Positions 8,856 through 18,777 are shown, numbered from the stretch's first letter. The stretch: 64,000 nt of DNA from PNOJ01 sp016706845 (GCA_016706845.1 JADJIV010000004.1:1-64000), one strand, 5' to 3'. A program made the numbers and translations. The notes: generated by a model not told the origin, from the letters alone.

Positions 8856-10006
8856 GCTGGTCAGCCCTCGCCGCCTTCTGGAGCGACTACACGCTGCGCA
8901 CCGTCGCGGCGGGCGCCGCGGTGATCGGCGCGACGGCCGGCGTCCTGGGCGTCTTCGCGCAGCTGCGGCGCCAGAGCCTGCTGGGCGACGCGGTCAGCCA
9001 CGCGGCCCTGCCCGGGATCGCGCTGGTGTTCCTGCTGACCGGCAGCAAGGCGCCGGCGGCGCTGGTGGCGGGCGCCGCGGTCACCGGGTGGCTGGGCGCG
9101 CTCTGCGTGACGGGGATCGTGCGTTCGTCGCGGGTGACGGCCGACAGCGCGCTGGGGCTGGTGCTCTCGGTGTTCTTCGGGACGGGCCTGATGCTGCTGA
9201 CGTGGATCCAGCGCCGCCCCGACGCCTCGCAGGCCGGGCTCGACCGCTTCCTCTTCGGGCAGGCGGCCACGCTGCTGGCCGCCGACGTCGCGACGATGGC
9301 GGTCCTGGGCGGCGGCGCCGTCCTGGTGCTGGTCCTGCTGTGGAAGGAATTCAAGCTGCTGAGCTTCGACCCGGCCTACGCCGCGCTGCTGGGGTTGCCG
9401 GTGCGGCGCCTGGACATCCTGCTGACGGGCCTGATGGTGGCGGCGGTCGTCGCGGGCCTGCAGGCCGTGGGCGTGGTGCTGATGAGCGCGATGCTGGTCG
9501 CGCCGGCCGCCGCCGCCCGCCAGTGGACCGACCGCCTGGCGCCGATGGCCGCCCTGGCCGCGGTCTTCGGCGCGGCCGCCGGCGCCGGCGGCGCCGTCGC
9601 CAGCAGCCTGTCGGCGCGCACGCCCACCGGGCCGGCCATCGTGCTGGCGGCCACGGTCCTGGTCCTGGTCTCGCTGGTCCTGGCCCCGCGGCGCGGCCTG
9701 CTCGCCGGCGTCTGGCGGCGCTGGCGCCGCCGCCGCGACCTGCGCCTGCACGCGGTCCTGCTCGACCTGCACGCCCTGGCCGGCCAGCACGGCGAGCCCA
9801 CCGCCGCGCCCCACGCGGCCGCGGTGCTGCGCGCGATGGCGGCCGGCGGCTCGGTGCGCCGCTCGCTGCGCGAGCTGGAGGGCCGGGGCTGGGCGGCCGC
9901 GGCCGGCGGCGACCGGTGGACCATCACCGCGGCCGGCCGCGCCGAAGCCGGGCGCTTCCTCGCCGCGCGCTCCGCCGCGGGAACGCGGGAGGAGGCGCCG
10001 CGATGA
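8852..10006 (+). CDS. Zn/Mn ABC transporter permease with C-terminal winged-helix-like extension
   Basis: 384 residues. The first 290 or so form an ABC-3 permease (RRQSLLGDAVSHAALPGIAL, KEFKLLSFDPAYAALLGLPV, AVGVVLMSAMLVAPAAAARQ). After the last membrane segment a basic stretch (WRRWRRRRDLRLHAVLLDL) leads into about 85 cytoplasmic residues (GGSVRRSLRELEGRGW, then DRWTITAAGR) that read like a winged helix of the DtxR type. Usual ABC-3 permeases stop near 290 residues. It is coupled by GTGA and ATGA overlaps to both neighbours. Confidence 0.9.
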   Translation: MSWSALAAFWSDYTLRTVAAGAAVIGATAGVLGVFAQLRRQSLLGDAVSHAALPGIALVFLLTGSKAPAALVAGAAVTGWLGALCVTGIVRSSRVTADSALGLVLSVFFGTGLMLLTWIQRRPDASQAGLDRFLFGQAATLLAADVATMAVLGGGAVLVLVLLWKEFKLLSFDPAYAALLGLPVRRLDILLTGLMVAAVVAGLQAVGVVLMSAMLVAPAAAARQWTDRLAPMAALAAVFGAAAGAGGAVASSLSARTPTGPAIVLAATVLVLVSLVLAPRRGLLAGVWRRWRRRRDLRLHAVLLDLHALAGQHGEPTAAPHAAAVLRAMAAGGSVRRSLRELEGRGWAAAAGGDRWTITAAGRAEAGRFLAARSAAGTREEAPR

Positions 10007-11110
10007 CCCCCCAGGTCGAGATCCAGCTGATCGCGGTGGTGACCGCCGCCGCCTGCTCCCTGGTGGGCACGTTCCTGGTGCTGCGGCGCATGGCCATGAT
10101 GAGCGATGCGATCAGCCACTCGATCCTGCTGGGCATCGTCGTGGCCTTCCTGGCGGTCGGGGACCTCGCCTCGCCGTGGCTGGTCCTGGGCGCGGCGGCC
10201 ACCGGCGTGCTGACCGTCGCACTGGTCGAGGCGCTGCACCGCACGCGCCTGGTCAAGGAGGACGCGGCCATCGGGCTGGTCTTTCCCGGCGCTGTTCAGC
10301 CTGGGCGTGATCCTGCTGGCGCGACAGGCGGGCTCGGTCCACCTCGACACCGACGTCGTCCTGCTCGGCGAGCTGGCCTTCGCGCCCTTCGACCGCTTCG
10401 CTCCCGGCGGGACCGACCTCGGACCGCGCGCGCTGTGGCTGGCGGGCGGCGTGCTGCTGCTGGACGCCTGCGCGCTCGGCCTGTTCTTCAAGGAGCTGAA
10501 GCTGGCGACCTTCGACGCGGGCCTGGCCGCGACGCTCGGCTTCTCGCCCGCCCTGCTCCACTACGGGCTGATGTCGCTGGTGAGCGTGACGGCGGTGGCG
10601 AGCTTCGACGCGGTGGGCCTGGTGCTGGTGGTCGCGCTGATGGTGGGGCCGCCGGCCGCGGCCCACCTGCTGACCGACCGCCTGCCGCGGATGATGGGTC
10701 TGGCGGTGGCGATGGGCGCGGCGTCGGCGATCGGCGGCTACTGGCTGGCCCGCTGGCTGGACGTCTCGATCGCGGGCGCCATGGCCGCGACGGTGGGGTT
10801 CGTGTTCCTGCTGGCGCTGCTGCTGGCGCCGCAGCGCGGCCTCGTCGCCGCCGCGCGCCGGCGCGCGGCGCAGCGCCTGGAGTTCGCGCTGGCGATGCTG
10901 GCCATCCACCTGTCCCAGCACGAGTGCGGCCCCGAGGCCGCGGACGAGTGCCGCCCCGACCGCATCCACCTGCACCTGCACTGGGAGACCGGCTTCGCCG
11001 AGCGGGTGCTGCGCGCCGCGGAGCAGCGGCGGCTCCTGCGGCGCGAGGGCGGCCTGGTCAGGCTGGAAGAGGCGGGCCGGGCCCTGGCGCGCGGCGCCCT
11101 GACCCGCTAG
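10003..11110 (+). CDS. Zn/Mn ABC transporter permease, second subunit, frameshifted
   Basis: About 368 residues after removing one base. The frame breaks at 10288-10289: GLVFP continues as ALFSLGVILLA if one G is removed. The permease motifs RRMAMMSDAISHSILLGIVV, KELKLATFDAGLAATLGFSP and VGLVLVVALMVGPPAAAHLL are present. Like its partner it has a long cytoplasmic tail of about 90 residues after the last membrane segment (LAMLAIHLSQHECGPEA, HLHWETGFAERVLRAAEQRR, LVRLEEAGRAL), which resembles a winged helix. It probably forms a heterodimeric channel with the preceding permease. The gene overlaps the stop codon of the convergent aminopeptidase gene. Confidence 0.88.
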
Positions 11111-12483
11111 GCCGCGTCGCCGCCCATCACCAGTTCGACGTCGTCGGCCGTCTTGGGGATCGGCGGTCCCAGCACGCGGTTGCCGTCCGCGGTGACCAGC
11201 ACGTCGTCTTCCAGGCGGATGCCGCCGAAGCCCGCGTAGCGCCGCACGGCGGCGTAGTCGAGGAAGCCCGCGTGGAGCCCCGCGTCCTGCCAGCGGGCGA
11301 TCAGCGGCGGGTTGAAGTAGATCCCCGGCTCGATCGTGATCACGAAGCCCGGCTTCAGCGCCTTGGCCAGCCGCAGGAAGTTCAGCCCGAACTGCGGGCT
11401 GCGCGCCTCCCCCTCGTCGTAGCCCACCGCGTCGCCCAGGTCCTCCATGTCGTGGACGTCCAGGCCGAGCATGTGCCCGATGCCGTGCGGGAAGAACAGG
11501 GCGTGCGCGCCGGCGGCGGTCGCCTCGGCGGGGTCGCCCCGCATCAGGCCCAGGTCCGTCAGGCCGCGGGAGACGGCCAGCGCGGCCGCCAGGTGCACGT
11601 CGCGGTTGGTCGCGCCGGGCGCCACGGCCTCGATGGCCGCGGCCTGGGCCTCCAGCACCACGTCGTAGACGTCCCGCTGCCGCGGGGAGAACACGCCGCC
11701 GACCGGGATCGTGCGCGTGATGTCCGAGCAGTAGCCCTCGCAGGTCTCCACGCCGCTGTCCAGAAGCAGGAGCTGCCCCTGCTCGAGCGTGTTGTCGCGG
11801 CTCTCGTTGTGCAGGATCTCGCCCCGCACCGTGACGATCGGCTGGAAGGACGGCTGCATGTCGTAGCTCAGCGCCACGCCCTGCATGGCGCCGGCGATCT
11901 GGGCCTCGTGCAGGCCGGGCCGCGCGTTGCGCAGCGCGAACTGGTACATCAGCGCGCTGACGCCCAGGGCGGTCTCAATCTCGGCGATCTCGGCGTCGCT
12001 CTTGATCTCGCGCAGCGCCACCACGGCGCGCACCAGCTCGCGCGAGGCCCCGTCCGCCACCGCCGCCGGCGCCAGGCCCAGCAGGTCCGCCAGCAGCAGG
12101 CGGTTGGCGGCGCGGTAGGGCGGCAGGTAGTGGACCCGCCCGCAGGCGGCGAGGTCCGCGGCGAGGCTGTCGAGGGGCGCGTGGCGCGCGAGCCCGGCCT
12201 GCGCGGCGAGGTCGGCCGGCGAGGGCTGCGGCCCCGACCACACCACGTCGTCGGGATGGGCGGCCGGCACGTACAGCGTGCCGGTGCCGTCGGGCAGCAG
12301 CAGCAGCGCGAGGTCGGGCCGCGCCAGTCCGGCGAAGTACAGGAAGTGCGAGTCCTGCCGGAACGGGTACGCGTTGTCCTCGTAGTTGCGGCTGGCCTGC
12401 CCGTTGCCCAGCAGCAGGATCGCGCCCTCGGGCAGCAGGCCGCGCAGGGCCTCGCGGCGCAGGGTGGTGGTGGCGGCGTCCAT
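11107..12483 (-). CDS. pepP: Xaa-Pro aminopeptidase (M24B)
   Basis: 458 residues. The N-terminal creatinase-like domain (NYEDNAYPFRQDSHFLYFAG) is followed by the pita-bread metallopeptidase domain. All five dinuclear metal ligands are visible: Asp in LLLLDSGVETCEGYCSDITR (two), His in FFPHGIGHMLGLDVHDMED, Glu in ITIEPGIYF and Glu in GIRLEDDVLV. It removes N-terminal residues next to proline from peptides in the cytoplasm. The start is an ATG, divergent from ppsR. The stop codons of this gene and the second permease gene overlap tail to tail. Confidence 0.95.
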   Translation of the reverse strand: MDAATTTLRREALRGLLPEGAILLLGNGQASRNYEDNAYPFRQDSHFLYFAGLARPDLALLLLPDGTGTLYVPAAHPDDVVWSGPQPSPADLAAQAGLARHAPLDSLAADLAACGRVHYLPPYRAANRLLLADLLGLAPAAVADGASRELVRAVVALREIKSDAEIAEIETALGVSALMYQFALRNARPGLHEAQIAGAMQGVALSYDMQPSFQPIVTVRGEILHNESRDNTLEQGQLLLLDSGVETCEGYCSDITRTIPVGGVFSPRQRDVYDVVLEAQAAAIEAVAPGATNRDVHLAAALAVSRGLTDLGLMRGDPAEATAAGAHALFFPHGIGHMLGLDVHDMEDLGDAVGYDEGEARSPQFGLNFLRLAKALKPGFVITIEPGIYFNPPLIARWQDAGLHAGFLDYAAVRRYAGFGGIRLEDDVLVTADGNRVLGPPIPKTADDVELVMGGDAA

Positions 12484-12574
12484 GCGGTCCGTCCTTTGCG
12501 GCGGTGGCGGGAGGGTCGCCGGGGCGACCCGATTCACGCCAGAGTAACCGAGGCCCGCCGGGCCGGCCATGGGT

Positions 12575-12603
12575 TTGACACGCCCGCCCCTGCCGTCTAC
12601 GCT
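12575..12603 (+). promoter_or_regulatory. Sigma70-type promoter of the ppsR-like gene
   Basis: TTGACA, a 17-bp spacer, then TACGCT. It ends 37 bp before the TTG start and has a consensus -35. Confidence 0.65.
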
Positions 12604-12639
12604 CGCCCGGCACGGCCACGCGATTCCCGGAGGCGCGCC

Positions 12640-13440
12640 TTGAAAACCATCTTCGTCGTCTCGGACGGCACCGGCGGCACGGCCCGCCGCGCCCTCGACG
12701 CCGCCCTGACCCAGTTCCCCGACGCGGAGACCGACATCCGGGTCCGCTCCGACCTCCACGACGCCGCCCGGGTCGCCGACGTCGTGCGCGAAGCGGCCGC
12801 GCGCGACGCCATCATCGTGCACACGCTCGTCTCCCACGAACTGCGCGCCGAGCTGCTGCGGGCGGGCCGCAGCCTCGACGTGCCCACGCTCGACCTCATG
12901 GGTCCCCTGCTCGAGCGGCTGTCGCTGGAACTGGCCGCCTCGCCGGCGGAGCTGCCCGGATTGTTCCGCCAGCTCAACGAGGACTACTTCCGCCGGATCG
13001 AGGCGATGGACTTCGCCATCCGCCACGACGACGGCCAGCGCACCGAGGAGCTCGGGCGGGCCGACATCGTCCTGGTCGGCGTCTCGCGCACCTTCAAGAC
13101 GCCGCTGAGCGTCTACCTGGCGACCAAGGGCTGGCTGGCGGCCAACGTGCCCCTGGTCCTGGACCTGCCGCCGCCGCCGGAGCTGCTCGCGGTCCCGCCC
13201 GAGCGGGTCGTCGCGCTCAAGACCGAGCCCCACCGCCTGGCCGCCCTGCGGCGGGTGCGGGCCGAACACCTCGGCTACGCCTTCGGCGACTACGACGACC
13301 TGCACCACGTCCGCCGCGAGATGGACTTCGCGCTGACGCTCTACGCCCGCAACCCCGGCTGGGCCGTCGTGGACGTCACCGGCAAGCCGATCGAGGAGAT
13401 CTCCAGCGAGATCCTCGCCCTGCGCGGCCGCCAGGCCTGA
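12640..13440 (+). CDS. ppsR: PEP synthase / pyruvate phosphate dikinase regulatory protein (PpsR, DUF299)
   Basis: 266 residues. It starts at TTG with GGAGG 7 bases upstream (KTIFVVSDGTGGTARRALDA). The nucleotide-binding loop GVSRTFKTPLSVYLA is at about residues 147-161; the family usually has Ser where this protein has Phe. The C-terminal DVTGKPIEEISSEIL matches the conserved family end. Members are bifunctional ADP-dependent kinase/Pi-dependent pyrophosphorylases that switch PEP synthase or PPDK off and on by threonine phosphorylation. No ppsA or ppdK target is in the window, so which one it regulates is unknown. Confidence 0.93.
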   Translation: MKTIFVVSDGTGGTARRALDAALTQFPDAETDIRVRSDLHDAARVADVVREAAARDAIIVHTLVSHELRAELLRAGRSLDVPTLDLMGPLLERLSLELAASPAELPGLFRQLNEDYFRRIEAMDFAIRHDDGQRTEELGRADIVLVGVSRTFKTPLSVYLATKGWLAANVPLVLDLPPPPELLAVPPERVVALKTEPHRLAALRRVRAEHLGYAFGDYDDLHHVRREMDFALTLYARNPGWAVVDVTGKPIEEISSEILALRGRQA

Positions 13441-13448
13441 CCGGCAAA

Positions 13449-13478
13449 GCGCCGCCCCGGCCTGGGCCGGGGCGGCGC
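13449..13478 (+). terminator. Strong hairpin after ppsR
   Basis: A 14-base perfect inverted repeat, GCGCCGCCCCGGCC / GGCCGGGGCGGCGC, starts 9 bases after the stop codon, with a short CTCTT downstream. It also separates ppsR from the convergent exported-protein gene. Confidence 0.7.
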
Positions 13479-13510
13479 CTCTTGCACGCTCTCCGTTGGA
13501 TCGCGCCGTC

Positions 13511-14525
13511 CTACCGGTACAGCGACTTCACCGAACCCCAGTCCGCATTCTCGTTGCCGACGGGGGAGCAGGCGCCCGAGGTGTTGTCGTCCCAGTTGGA
13601 CGTCAACGTCTGCTCGGAGGGCATGGCGTTGTCGACGACGAAGGTGCGGTTGCCCACGCTCTCCCACGTGCCGCAGTCGTCCTTCTTGAACTTGTACTCG
13701 ACCACCAGCGGGATCGCCATCCCGGCCGGGAAGACGATGCAGGTCTGGTACAGGCCCGGGCCGACCTGGACGGCCGGCACGCCGGCGCCCCAGTTCGAGA
13801 GCTGGGGCACCGAGCCGATGGCGCAGACGCCGCCGGTGTTGTCGACGCCGTCGAGGCACACCTGCAGGCAGACCGTGCGCTCGCCGATCAGGCGTTTCGC
13901 CGACGCCGCAGCCGATGGGCAGGTTGTTCCAGCTGTCGGTGCCCAGGACCACCGAGGTCGTGCCGTCGGTGGGCAGCGTCACGATGCGGTTGGCGACGCC
14001 TTCCCAGTTGCTACTGCCGATGACGCAGGGGTCGCCGGCGGTGGCTTCGCCGCTCATGCACAGCGTGAAGGTCACGTTCACGTCGACCGGCAGCACGTTG
14101 GTCACGTTGTAGCGCTGCGGGGGCGAGTTGTTGGCCTGGTCCTTGACGTCGGTGTACCAGGTGTCGTCGGTCAGGTCGTGGAACTTCACGTGCACGTCGA
14201 CATACGACGCGCCCATGAGCATCCCCTGCGGGACCTGGGTCGTGTACTCGTCGTTGCTGCCGACATCGCCCTGGAATGTCATCTGGACGGTCGTCACGGC
14301 GCCGCCGTCGGCCGACATGTCGCAGAAGGCCTCGATGCCGGCGCCCTGGCCGCCGGCGTCGGTGACCCCGCCCTTCCAGCACTGGGCGTAGACGTTCACG
14401 GGGCCGGTCGGCACGACGATCGCGCCGCTGTTGGGCCACACGTTGCCGCCCCAGCCGATGGCGGCGGCCGCGTTGCCGGCGGCGAGGGCCAGCATCAGCA
14501 CGGACAGCAGAAACACTTTCTTCAT
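13511..14525 (-). CDS. Exported protein with tandem CBM20-like domains and C-terminal WGxVKSLYR motif, frameshifted
   Basis: About 337 residues after removing one base near 13886-13893. A clear signal peptide (MKKVFLLSVLMLALAAGNAA) is followed by an N-terminal beta region. Two related modules come next: FTLCMSGEATAGDPCVIGSS then NW, and VCLQVCLDGVDNTGG then CAIGSVPQLSNWG. The second continues VVEYKFKKDDCGTWESVGNR, which is the layout of CBM20 starch-binding domains. The protein ends exactly in NENADWGSVKSLYR, a tail shared with other exported proteins here. Likely secreted and possibly glycan-binding. No catalytic domain is seen. Confidence 0.75.
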
Positions 14526-14614
14526 GATTCCTCCTCAAGGTGACGCTGCCCGTGGAAGGCACGGGCGATCGGGCCGCATGACGCCTCGTTGTGGCGTGTC
14601 GTGGAGTCCTGATT

Positions 14615-14643
14615 GTAACATATAAACAAACATCCTTGATCAA
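14615..14643 (-). promoter_or_regulatory. Candidate promoter of the CBM20-like exported protein gene
   Basis: On the minus strand: TTGATC, 17-bp spacer, TGTTAC, in an AT-rich patch about 90 bp before the start. The arrangement parallels the one upstream of the exported protein at 52298-52975. Confidence 0.4.
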
Positions 14644-14738
14644 ATAATCTGCGATGTGTGCGAATCCGGGCTCGGAGCCGACCGCGCCGGACCGACCGCG
14701 GCGGCCAAGAGGAGCGCATGCGGCGGTTTCGTCATTCT

Positions 14739-14752
14739 ATTGCGATAGCAAT
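14739..14752. promoter_or_regulatory. Palindrome ATTGC-N4-GCAAT, candidate MarR operator
   Basis: A perfect 5-bp inverted repeat in the AT-rich leader of the marR-type gene, with another GCAAT a few bases downstream (14763-14767). Such sites commonly serve MarR autoregulation; not proven here. Confidence 0.45.
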
Positions 14753-14795
14753 GTTTGATATTGCAATGGTTGACCTCATAAGCTATGGTGGGGAC

Positions 14796-15239
14796 ATGAA
14801 CAACGATGAACTCGACCTCTCAACCAGCCTGTCCTTCCAGCTCCTGCGGGCGGCGCACGTGGTGCAGGTGCACCACCAGCGGGCGCTGGAGGGGGCGCCG
14901 CTGACGCTCAGCCAGTTCTGGGTGCTGAAGCTGGTGTGCGACGGGACGGCGTTTCGGCCGTCGGACGCGGCGCGGCGGCTCGGGGTGCATCCGGGGGACG
15001 TCACGCGGCTGATCCGGGGGTTGTCGGCCAAGGGGCTTCTGACACGGTCGCGCCGGGGGGACGACCAGCGGGCCCTGCACCTGGCGCCGACGCCGAAAGG
15101 CGAGCTGGCCGCGGCCGGGATGGCGGCGGCGATCGCGAGGGCGGACGCGGCCCTGGCGGCGGCGGCGGGGCCCGAGGGGACGGAGCGGCTGATCGGGATG
15201 CTGGACGCCCTGCGGGAGCGGGCCGTCGGAAGGGCCTAG
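14796..15239 (+). CDS. MarR-family transcriptional regulator
   Basis: 147 residues from the ATG at 14796, which follows GGTGGGG. The winged helix-turn-helix is typical: LTLSQFWVLKLVCDG, RPSDAARRLGVHPGDVTRLI, then the wing RSRRGDDQRALHLAPTPKGE, equivalent to the MarR DxRxxxLxLTxxG motif. Longer in-frame starts exist back to 14658, but they would run through the AT-rich promoter. Alone on its strand and convergent with the acyl-CoA mutase gene. Ligand and regulon are unknown. Confidence 0.9.
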   Translation: MNNDELDLSTSLSFQLLRAAHVVQVHHQRALEGAPLTLSQFWVLKLVCDGTAFRPSDAARRLGVHPGDVTRLIRGLSAKGLLTRSRRGDDQRALHLAPTPKGELAAAGMAAAIARADAALAAAAGPEGTERLIGMLDALRERAVGRA

Positions 15240-15246
15240 GCGCCCG

Positions 15247-18200
15247 TCACATGTTCCTCCTGTACTGCCCGCCCGCTTCGTAAAGAGCCGCACTCATCTG
15301 ACCCAGCGAACACACCCGCGACGCGTCGAGCAACGCCTCGAAGACGTTGCCGTGCGCGACGGCGACGCGCTGCAGCTCGCGCAGCGCCGCGGGAGCCTGG
15401 TCGGCGTGGCGCCGGTGGTGGTCGGCCAGCGAGGCGATGGCGTCCTCCCGCTCCTGCGGCGTCGAGCGGATCACCTCGCCCGGGACGACCGTCGGTGAGC
15501 CCCTGGGGTCGAGGTAGGTGTTGACGCCGACGATGGGCAGCTCGCCGCTGTGCTTGCGCGACTCGTAGAGCAGGGACTCCTCCTGGATGCGGGTGCGCTG
15601 GTACATGCGCTCCATCGCGCCCAGGACGCCGCCGCGCTCGCTGAGGCGCTCGAACTCGGCCAGCACCGCCTGCTCCACCAGCTCGGTCAGCTCCTCGACG
15701 ATGAACGCGCCCTGCAGGGGGTTCTCGTTGCGGGCCAGGCCCAGCTCCTGGTTGATGATCAGCTGGATGGCCATCGCGCGGCGCACCGACTCCTCGGTCG
15801 GGGTGGTGATCGCCTCGTCGTAGGCGTTGGTGTGCAGGCTGTTGCAGTTGTCGTAGATCGCGTAGAGCGCCTGCAGCGTGGTGCGGATGTCGTTGAAGCC
15901 GATCTCCTGGGCGTGCAGCGAGCGGCCCGAGGTCTGGATGTGGTACTTGAGCTTCTGCGAGCGCTCGTTGGCGCCGTAGAGGTTGCGCAGGGCCTTGGCC
16001 CAGAGGCGGCGCGCGACGCGGCCCATCACGGCGTACTCGGGGTCCATGCCGTTGCTGAAGAAGAACGACAGGTTGGGCGCGAAGTCGTCGATGCGCATGC
16101 CGCGCGACAGGTAGTACTCGACGTAGGTGAAGCCGTTGGCGAGCGTCAGCGCCAGCTGGGTGATCGGGTTCGCGCCCGCCTCGGCGATGTGGTAGCCGCT
16201 GATCGAGACCGAGTAGAAGTTGCGCACGCCGCGGTCGATGAACGCCTGCTGCATGTCGCCCATCATGCGCAGCGCGAACTCCGTGGAGAAGATGCAGGTG
16301 TTCTGGGCCTGGTCCTCCTTGAGGATGTCGGCCTGCACGGTGCCGCGCACGTTCGCCAGGGTGTCGCGGCGGATCCGCTCGTAGACCTCGCGCTCGAGCA
16401 CCCGGTCGCCGCCGGAGCCGAGCAGCAGCAGGCCCAGGCCGTCGTGGCCGGGGGGCAGCGGGCCGCGGTAGGCGGGCCGCGGCATCCCCAGGTCGGCGTA
16501 CTCGCGCTCGATCCGCGCCGCGGTCTCGTCGGCCAGCCCCTGCGCGCGCAGCCACTTCTCGCACTGCTGGTCGACGGCCGCGTTCATGAAGAAGGCCAGC
16601 ATCATGGGCGCGGGGCCGTTGATGGTCATCGAGACGCTGGTGCGCGGGTCGGTCAGATCGAAGCCGCTGTAGAGCTTCACCGCGTCGTCGAGGGTGGCGA
16701 CGCTGACGCCCGAGTTGCCGATCTTGCCGTAGATGTCGGGGCGGCGGTCGGGGTCCTCGCCGTACAGCGTCACCGAGTCGAAGGCGGTCGAGAGCCGCTT
16801 GGCCGGCATGCCCAGCGAGACGTAGTGGAAGCGGCGGTTGGTGCGCTCGGGGCCGCCCTCGCCGGCGAACATGCGCGTGGGGTCCTCCCCCGCGCGCCTT
16901 GAGCGGGAAGACGCCCGCGGCGTAGGGGAACTCGCCGGGCGCGTTCTCGGTCAGCAGCCAGCGCAGCACCTCGCCCCAGTCGTCCCAGCGCGGCAGCACG
17001 ACCCGGGGGATCCGCGTCCCGCTCTGCGAGAGCGTGACCAGCGGCTGCGCGACCGTCCGGTCGCGCACCTGGAAGCTGTAGTCGTCCTGCGCGTAGCGGC
17101 GGCGGGTCGCGGGCCAGGCGCGCAGCTGGTCCGCGCAGCCGGCGTCGAGCCGGCGCAGCAGCGCGGCGTAGCCGTCCAGCAGCTCCGCGCAGCCGGCGGG
17201 GTCGCCCGCGCGGGGCTGCGGGTCGGGCAGCACATCGGCGGGGTCGGGCGCCTCGCCGCGCAGCTCGCACAGCGCGCCGTGGAGGCGGTAGAGGCGGCGC
17301 GCGAGCCCGCTCTGCTCCTGCACGAAGGCGTCGTGGCGGCGGCTGGCCTCGACGATCTCCGACAGGTAGCGCGTGCGCGCCGGCGGGATGATGAAGTTGC
17401 GCTCGGTGGTGACCGGGTCGCCGCCCACGGCCGTGGGGAAGTCCGCGCCCGTCCGGGCGCCGATCACGCGCATGAGGTGGCCGTAGAGGGCGTTGAGGCC
17501 GGGGTCGTGGAACTGGCTGGCGATGGTCGCGAAAACCGGCAGCTCGCCGGGCGCCGCCTCGAAGAGGCCGTGGTTGCGGGCGTACTGCTTGCGCACGTCG
17601 CGCAGGGCGTCCTGGGAGCCGCGGTGGTCGTACTTGTTCAGGGCGATGACGTCGGCGAAGTCGAGCATGTCGATCTTCTCGAGCTGGGACGCGGCGCCGT
17701 ACTCGGCGGTCATCACGTAGAGCGACACGTCCGAGTGCTCGACGATCTCGGTGTCGCTCTGGCCGATGCCCGAGGTCTCCACGATCACCAGGTCGAAGCC
17801 GGCCGCGCGGCAGACGGCGATGGCGTCGCGCACGTGGCCGCTGAGCGCGAGGTTGGCCTGGCGCGTGGCCAGCGAGCGCATGTAGGCGCGCGGATCTCCG
17901 ATGGCGTTCATGCGGATGCGGTCGCCCAGCAGGGCGCCGCCCGACTTGCGCTTGCTCGGGTCGACGCTGACCACCGCGACCGTCTTGTCGCGGAACTCGT
18001 GCAGGAAGCGGCGCACCAGCTCGTCCACCAGCGACGACTTGCCGGAGCCGCCGGTGCCGGTGACCCCCAGCACGGGCGCGCGGCGCGACTCGGCCAGCGC
18101 CGCGATCTGCGGCGCGATCCCGGCGTAGACTTCCGGCAGGTTCTCGGCCAGCGTGATCGCGCGCGCGATCGCCTGCGGGTCGCGGGCCTCGACCCCGGCG

Positions 18201-18628
18201 ACCAGCGCGGCGTCGGCCTGCTCCACCGTGGGGAAGTCGCACCCCCGGAGCACCTCGTCGATCATGCCCTGCAGGCCCAGGGCCCGCCCGTCGTCGGGCG
18301 AGAAGATGCGGGCGATGCCGTGGGCGTGCAGCTCGGCGATCTCGTCCGGCAGGATGGTGCCGCCGCCGCCGCCGTAGATGCGCGTCGCCGAGCCGCGCTC
18401 GCGCAGCAGGTCGTGCATGTACTTGAAGAACTCGAGGTGCCCGCCCTGGTAGGAGGTGATCGCCACGCCCTGGGCGTCCTCCTGGATGGCGCAGTCCACG
18501 ATCTCGTGCACCGAGCGGTTGTGCCCGAGGTGGATCACCTCGGCCCCGCCCGCCTGCAGCAGGCGCCGCATGATGTTGATGGCGGCGTCGTGGCCGTCGT
18601 AGAGGCTGGCGGCGGTCACGATGCGCAC
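15247..18628 (-). CDS. icmF: Fused isobutyryl-CoA/methylmalonyl-CoA-type mutase with G-protein chaperone domain (IcmF), frameshifted
   Basis: About 1126 residues after removing one base from the C5 run at 16887-16891. Domain order: B12-binding domain (SLYDGHDAAINIMRR, HLGHNRSVHEIV); MeaB-like GTPase chaperone (GVTGTGGSGKSSLVDELV, VVSVDPSKRKSGG, IVETSGIGQSDTEIVEHSDV, NKYDHRG); linker; then the mutase barrel (MFAGEGGPERTNRRFHYVS, SVSMTINGPAPMMLAFFMNA, HIQTSGRSLHAQEIGFND). This order is diagnostic of IcmF, which interconverts isobutyryl- and n-butyryl-CoA and can accept other branched acyl-CoAs. The GTG at 18628 lacks a ribosome site. An ATG at 18675 has a strong one (GAGGAAA) but is out of frame by one base, so the true N-terminus is probably MPRIQPNDSPTTSGT plus HVRIV, with a missing base near 18632. 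Confidence 0.92.
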
Positions 18629-18748
18629 GTGGTGCCGGAGGTGGTAGGGCTATCGTTGGGCTGGATACGGGGCATGCGCTTTCCTCGCGGGCGGAGAAGC
18701 GCCCGGCCCGCGGGGCCGGGCGGTCATCGATCTTCGAAACTCCTGGAA

Positions 18749-18777
18749 GTTATAGCACAGGGGCCATTCCCGGGCAA
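18749..18777 (-). promoter_or_regulatory. Promoter of the icmF-like gene
   Basis: On the minus strand: TTGCCC, 17-bp spacer, TATAAC. Transcription would start near 18742, giving a leader of roughly 65 bases to the ATG at 18675. Confidence 0.6.

Noticed and set aside
9088..13440. A very long open frame of over 1400 codons on the plus strand
   Set aside because: It spans several real genes in other frames and one on the opposite strand; its sequence is Arg/Ala/Gly-rich shadow coding typical of 70 percent GC DNA. Only its last 267 codons (ppsR) are real.
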